Source: Lachnospiraceae bacterium
GTDB taxonomy: Bacteria > Bacillota > Clostridia > Lachnospirales > Lachnospiraceae
Assembly (NCBI GenBank): GCA_029006155.1
Contig: JAQXGF010000008.1
Span: 60,111-124,110, forward strand
Direction of reading: 5' to 3'
Length of the DNA: 64,000 nt
The notes below the pieces were generated by a model. The model had not been told where the DNA came from and did not search any database. It saw only the letters and a program-made list of their open reading frames with translations. The translations under genes were made by a program, and so were the position numbers. This document shows, piece after piece, positions 60,378 through 64,000 of the stretch (its first letter is position 1; each line of letters begins with the position of its first letter).

Positions 60378-63300
60378 ATGAAGAACTATAAAGGACTATA
60401 TCGGCTTTTGAATGTGACGATGGCATGCTCGCTGGCGGCCAGCCTGTCGCTGTACCCGGCACAGGCCGAAGAAACAGCGACACAGGCACAGGAAAAGGCG
60501 GCAGCAAAGGATACGGAAGTTTCCGCACAAAGCGCACCGGAGGAGACGCAGGCCCCGGTGCAGACAGAGACAACGGCGGCAGAAGAGAAGCAGACATCCG
60601 GGACTGAGGCGGGCACGGAAAAAGAATCCGAGGTGGCATCTGAGGCCGGGACAGAGGCTTCCGGCCAGGATGTGACGGATAAGAAGGACACAGAAGCCGG
60701 GACTGCCGAAACGGAGTCTGATGCAGAAAAAAGCTCGGAAGCGGATGATAAAAAGAAGGATGAAAATACAAAGAAGGACCAGGCCGGTGAGACAGACCCG
60801 GCACTGGCGCAAGCGCTCTCCTTTACGGTAAGTACAAAGGATGGCACCACGCTTCCGGTCTCTGCCATCCAGACACCGGCACAGGTGACCTGCCAGGGGA
60901 CGACGCACCCGGTGGACTATGCGGATGGTATGTTTCAGGTGACAGTACCAAAAGGGACGGATGCCCTGCAGCTTTCCGTGCAGAAGGCGGGAAAGGACTG
61001 CGGGACGGGCCTTGCGGATCTCTTATACATTGCGCGTTGGGGCGGATATTTTACCGAATCCGGGGACAAGTGGCAGCTCTGCCCGTACCTCTTAGACGGC
61101 GATACGGCGCTGTACAGTGCGGCACAATTATCCGGTGTCAATGTATATCCACTGCAGCTGCAGGACGGCACCTGCACCCTCCCGCTCGAAAAGTTTACCT
61201 TCAAAGGCTCCGGGATGAGCGTCGAGCAGCGGACGGTCTACGGTATCACCGATGAGGACGGGACGTATGCGGAGCTTGCACTCGGTGTGCTCGGTGAGAA
61301 CGGGACGATGGGCGTGCGTGCGGTGCTGCTCGTGAAGTTTGCGGATGATGAAAAGGATTCGCAGGAGACAAACGGACGTACTGGTGGTGCTGACAATGAA
61401 AAAGATTCAGAAGAGATAGAAGAATCTGAGCTGGAAAGCGAGACTGCATCCGAGGCAGAGACCGAAACGGAGCTCTCTATGGAAACATCCTTGGAACTTA
61501 CCTCCGGGATCGCCCTCTATGCATCCCCGGCTCAGATCTCGGATGCCTACACCGCGACCGGGCAGGAGCTTGCCGGGTCGGCGAAGCAGTCGATCCCGTC
61601 GATCGGCTCGATCAATGGCGAGTGGCAGATTTTAGGGCTTGCGCGGAGCGGGCAGGAAGTCGATGCTTCGGTCTACAGCCAGTACAAGGCAAATGTCATC
61701 CAGGCGGTAAAGGAATGCAAGGGCGTCCTGCATGAGAAGAAGTACACGGAATACTCCCGTGTCGTCCTGGCGCTTACAGCGCTTGGCGAGGATGTCACGA
61801 ACGTCGGCGGGTATAACCTGTTAGAGCCGCTATCGGACTTTGACCAGACGGTATGGCAGGGCGTAAACGGTGCGATGTTTGCACTGATCGCATTTGATTC
61901 CCATAAGTATGAGATCCCGACGGCGGCAGCCGGGAAGACGCAGACGACGCGGCAGAAACTGATCCAGTATATTTTAGATCATCGTACCCCGGATGGCGGC
62001 TGGGCGATGTCCGGCTCGGTGGCAGACCCGGACCTGACCGGCATGGGGATCCAGGCACTGGCCCCGTATTATGACAGCAACGCACAGGTAAAGGCAGCGG
62101 TCGATACGGCGCTGCAGCGCCTCTCGGAGCTTCAGCTCTCCGATGGTTCGTATGCGTCCGGCGGGTCGAGCACTTCGGAGAGCTGCTCGCAGGTCATCGT
62201 GGCACTTACCTCCCTTGGGATCGACCCGAACACGGACAGCCGGTTTATCAAAAACGGGAAATCCGTGATGGATGGCCTGCTTTCGTTTTCCGTCGCAGGT
62301 GGCGGATTCAAGCATTTATCCTCCGGCACGATGAACCAGATGGCGACCGAGCAGGGCTACTATGCACTGACGGCCTATGAGCGGTACAAAAACGGGCAGA
62401 ACCGGCTCTACGACATGACGGATGTGGCAGTGAAGTCCGACTATGATAAAACGGCAGAAGTACAGAGGCTGATCAAAGCACTCCCGGCGGTCTCAAAGAT
62501 GACGTATGAACAGGTCTCCTCCGTGCGGGCTGTGGTTTCCCTTTATAACTCCCTGAATGAGACACAAAAAGCTCTGATTCCATCAGAAGAAAAGGCAGCC
62601 CTGCAGCAGGCATCCGAAAAAGCGGACGAGCTGGAAGTATCGCATGTAAAGGGGATCATTTCCGCGATCGGGAAGGTGACCTTGGATAAGGACAAACAGA
62701 TCACCGAGGCGAACACGGCCTACAATTCTTTAAGTGAGACGCAGAAAGCGAAGGTTGGCAATTACAGCGTGCTGGAAAAGGCATTAAAGGAGCTGCAGAA
62801 GCTCAAAGCAGGAGCATCCTCCGGCAGCGGCTCTGGCGCTGGATCCGGCAAGGAAAATACGACGAAAAAGCCGTCCGGTTCCACGAAATCCATCAACCTC
62901 TCTTCCGGGAAGCGCGGCGGCACGGCGGGTGGCAGCACATCCACGAAAGCGGGCGGCACGTCCACGAACAAAGAGGGGGAGAGTGAGACGGATGCAAATG
63001 GAAAGGTCATCAAACGGGAATCCGGAAACCGCACCGGTGGCACGGCCGCAGTCCATGCGGAGACGTCCACGGCGGGCACGGTATGGACGGTGGCTGCAAG
63101 GAAGGTGACATCTGAGATCGCGGATGTCCTGTCCGGGACGAAGGAACGGAAAAGGCTCCCGGCTTCCGCAGATGACTATTCGCAGGACCAGATCGCGGCG
63201 CTGACGGACACGTATCAGGCGTATGCGGCGCTGAGTGAGGATGAGCAGAAGGCGGTGCAGGAGTCCCCGCGCTACCAGAAGTTTGAAAAAGCCTTAGAAA

Positions 63301-63842
63301 GTCTTGGCACCCGTTACCATTATGATGAGACGACCGGGACAGACCTGCGGGACAATGCGGATGATGCGCTCCCGTGGTACGTACAGCTCTCGGTACGCCC
63401 GCAGCTGCTCACAGAAGAGCAGGAGCAGAAGATCAAAGACGTGCTCGGAGAAAAGAGTGAGATTTTCTCGATGAGTGAGATCGATTTTGTCAATACCTTA
63501 GACGGCGAGGGCTGGGAGCCGGAGCAGCTCGTGAAGGTGAAGCTGCCGATGGTGGACCTTGGCGACTATGAGACGGCGGTGATCGTCCACCAGAAGCAGG
63601 ATGGCTCCTTAGAGTTCTTAGATGGGAAAATTTCCGGGAGCGACATCGTATTCCAGGCATCGGAGTTTTCTGAGTACGGCATTGCGGGCATGATGGGCGA
63701 TACGGCCAACCTGCTGGATGCGGCCGGAAATGACAGCCGGAAGGTTCCGGTATGGCCGTTTGCAGCGGGCGGCGGTGCGGCAGCTTTCTGTCTGCTGGTT
63801 CTGGTGCTCGTGCGGCGCGCGGGGAAGAGACATGAAGCGTGA
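60378..63842 (+). CDS. Secreted, C-terminally anchored protein with prenyltransferase/squalene-cyclase-like alpha barrel
   Basis: Signal peptide MKNYKGLYRLLNVTMACSLAASLSLYPAQAEE; repeats TPDGGWAMSGSVADPDLTGMGIQALAPYY and LSDGSYASGGSSTSESCSQVIVALTSLGID; C-terminal TM + RRAGKRHEA. Confidence 0.75.
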   Translation: MKNYKGLYRLLNVTMACSLAASLSLYPAQAEETATQAQEKAAAKDTEVSAQSAPEETQAPVQTETTAAEEKQTSGTEAGTEKESEVASEAGTEASGQDVTDKKDTEAGTAETESDAEKSSEADDKKKDENTKKDQAGETDPALAQALSFTVSTKDGTTLPVSAIQTPAQVTCQGTTHPVDYADGMFQVTVPKGTDALQLSVQKAGKDCGTGLADLLYIARWGGYFTESGDKWQLCPYLLDGDTALYSAAQLSGVNVYPLQLQDGTCTLPLEKFTFKGSGMSVEQRTVYGITDEDGTYAELALGVLGENGTMGVRAVLLVKFADDEKDSQETNGRTGGADNEKDSEEIEESELESETASEAETETELSMETSLELTSGIALYASPAQISDAYTATGQELAGSAKQSIPSIGSINGEWQILGLARSGQEVDASVYSQYKANVIQAVKECKGVLHEKKYTEYSRVVLALTALGEDVTNVGGYNLLEPLSDFDQTVWQGVNGAMFALIAFDSHKYEIPTAAAGKTQTTRQKLIQYILDHRTPDGGWAMSGSVADPDLTGMGIQALAPYYDSNAQVKAAVDTALQRLSELQLSDGSYASGGSSTSESCSQVIVALTSLGIDPNTDSRFIKNGKSVMDGLLSFSVAGGGFKHLSSGTMNQMATEQGYYALTAYERYKNGQNRLYDMTDVAVKSDYDKTAEVQRLIKALPAVSKMTYEQVSSVRAVVSLYNSLNETQKALIPSEEKAALQQASEKADELEVSHVKGIISAIGKVTLDKDKQITEANTAYNSLSETQKAKVGNYSVLEKALKELQKLKAGASSGSGSGAGSGKENTTKKPSGSTKSINLSSGKRGGTAGGSTSTKAGGTSTNKEGESETDANGKVIKRESGNRTGGTAAVHAETSTAGTVWTVAARKVTSEIADVLSGTKERKRLPASADDYSQDQIAALTDTYQAYAALSEDEQKAVQESPRYQKFEKALESLGTRYHYDETTGTDLRDNADDALPWYVQLSVRPQLLTEEQEQKIKDVLGEKSEIFSMSEIDFVNTLDGEGWEPEQLVKVKLPMVDLGDYETAVIVHQKQDGSLEFLDGKISGSDIVFQASEFSEYGIAGMMGDTANLLDAAGNDSRKVPVWPFAAGGGAAAFCLLVLVLVRRAGKRHEA

Positions 63843-64000
63843 TGTGTTCGCGGACTGCCATCCGCTAATTAATTTTCTGTTTTACATCGGGGCGCTCGTC
63901 GGTGGGATGTTCTTCCTGCATCCGGCGTTCGTCCTGTGCGCCGTGTTTTTTGCGGCGCTGCATTACCGGATCGTGAAGGGGCGTGCGGCATGGCGTTTTT
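63832..64000 (+). CDS. ECF transporter transmembrane (T) component, N-terminal part
   Basis: MKRDVFADCHPLINFLFYIGALVGGMFFLHPAFVLCAVFFAALHYRIVKGRAAWRF; overlaps the preceding stop by 11 nt; continues past the window. Confidence 0.7.
   Translation, partial: MKRDVFADCHPLINFLFYIGALVGGMFFLHPAFVLCAVFFAALHYRIVKGRAAWRF

Overview
64 kb of a Firmicutes chromosome, probably Lachnospiraceae judging by gene content and codon style. It is mostly plus-strand coding. In order: 3' part of sbcC; a DnaJ-like co-chaperone; alpha/beta hydrolase; an Ig/Big_2 surface protein; lon behind a CIRCE operator; a compact ethanolamine cluster (eutV-eutW-eutA-BMC shell-second ANTAR protein-eutB-eutC) with ANTAR-type hairpins in its leaders; a cell-wall amidase; a GH112 phosphorylase; an NYN/OST-HTH protein; a MATE transporter; a PatB-like aminotransferase; a hybrid histidine kinase; a T-box-controlled trpE-G-D-C/F-B-A operon; an S1-domain protein; sua5-LMW-PTP-rpiB-upp; a secreted HAD protein; a large SpaA/Cna_B-type surface protein; degV; DUF885; M20 peptidase; a frameshifted BspA-like LRR gene. 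The last ~12.5 kb looks like one surface/transport island. It has two related structured leaders (probably divergent cobalamin riboswitches), each with its own -35/-10 and terminator. They precede (i) a giant DUF4430 + Big_2 surface protein split by a frameshift and (ii) a FecR-like/DUF4430 protein, a prenyltransferase-fold barrel protein and the start of an ECF-transporter T component. I read this as a candidate split intrinsic-factor/transcobalamin-like corrinoid capture system. No tRNA, rRNA, CRISPR array or complete IS element was recognised. All family assignments come from reading translations; no database search was run.
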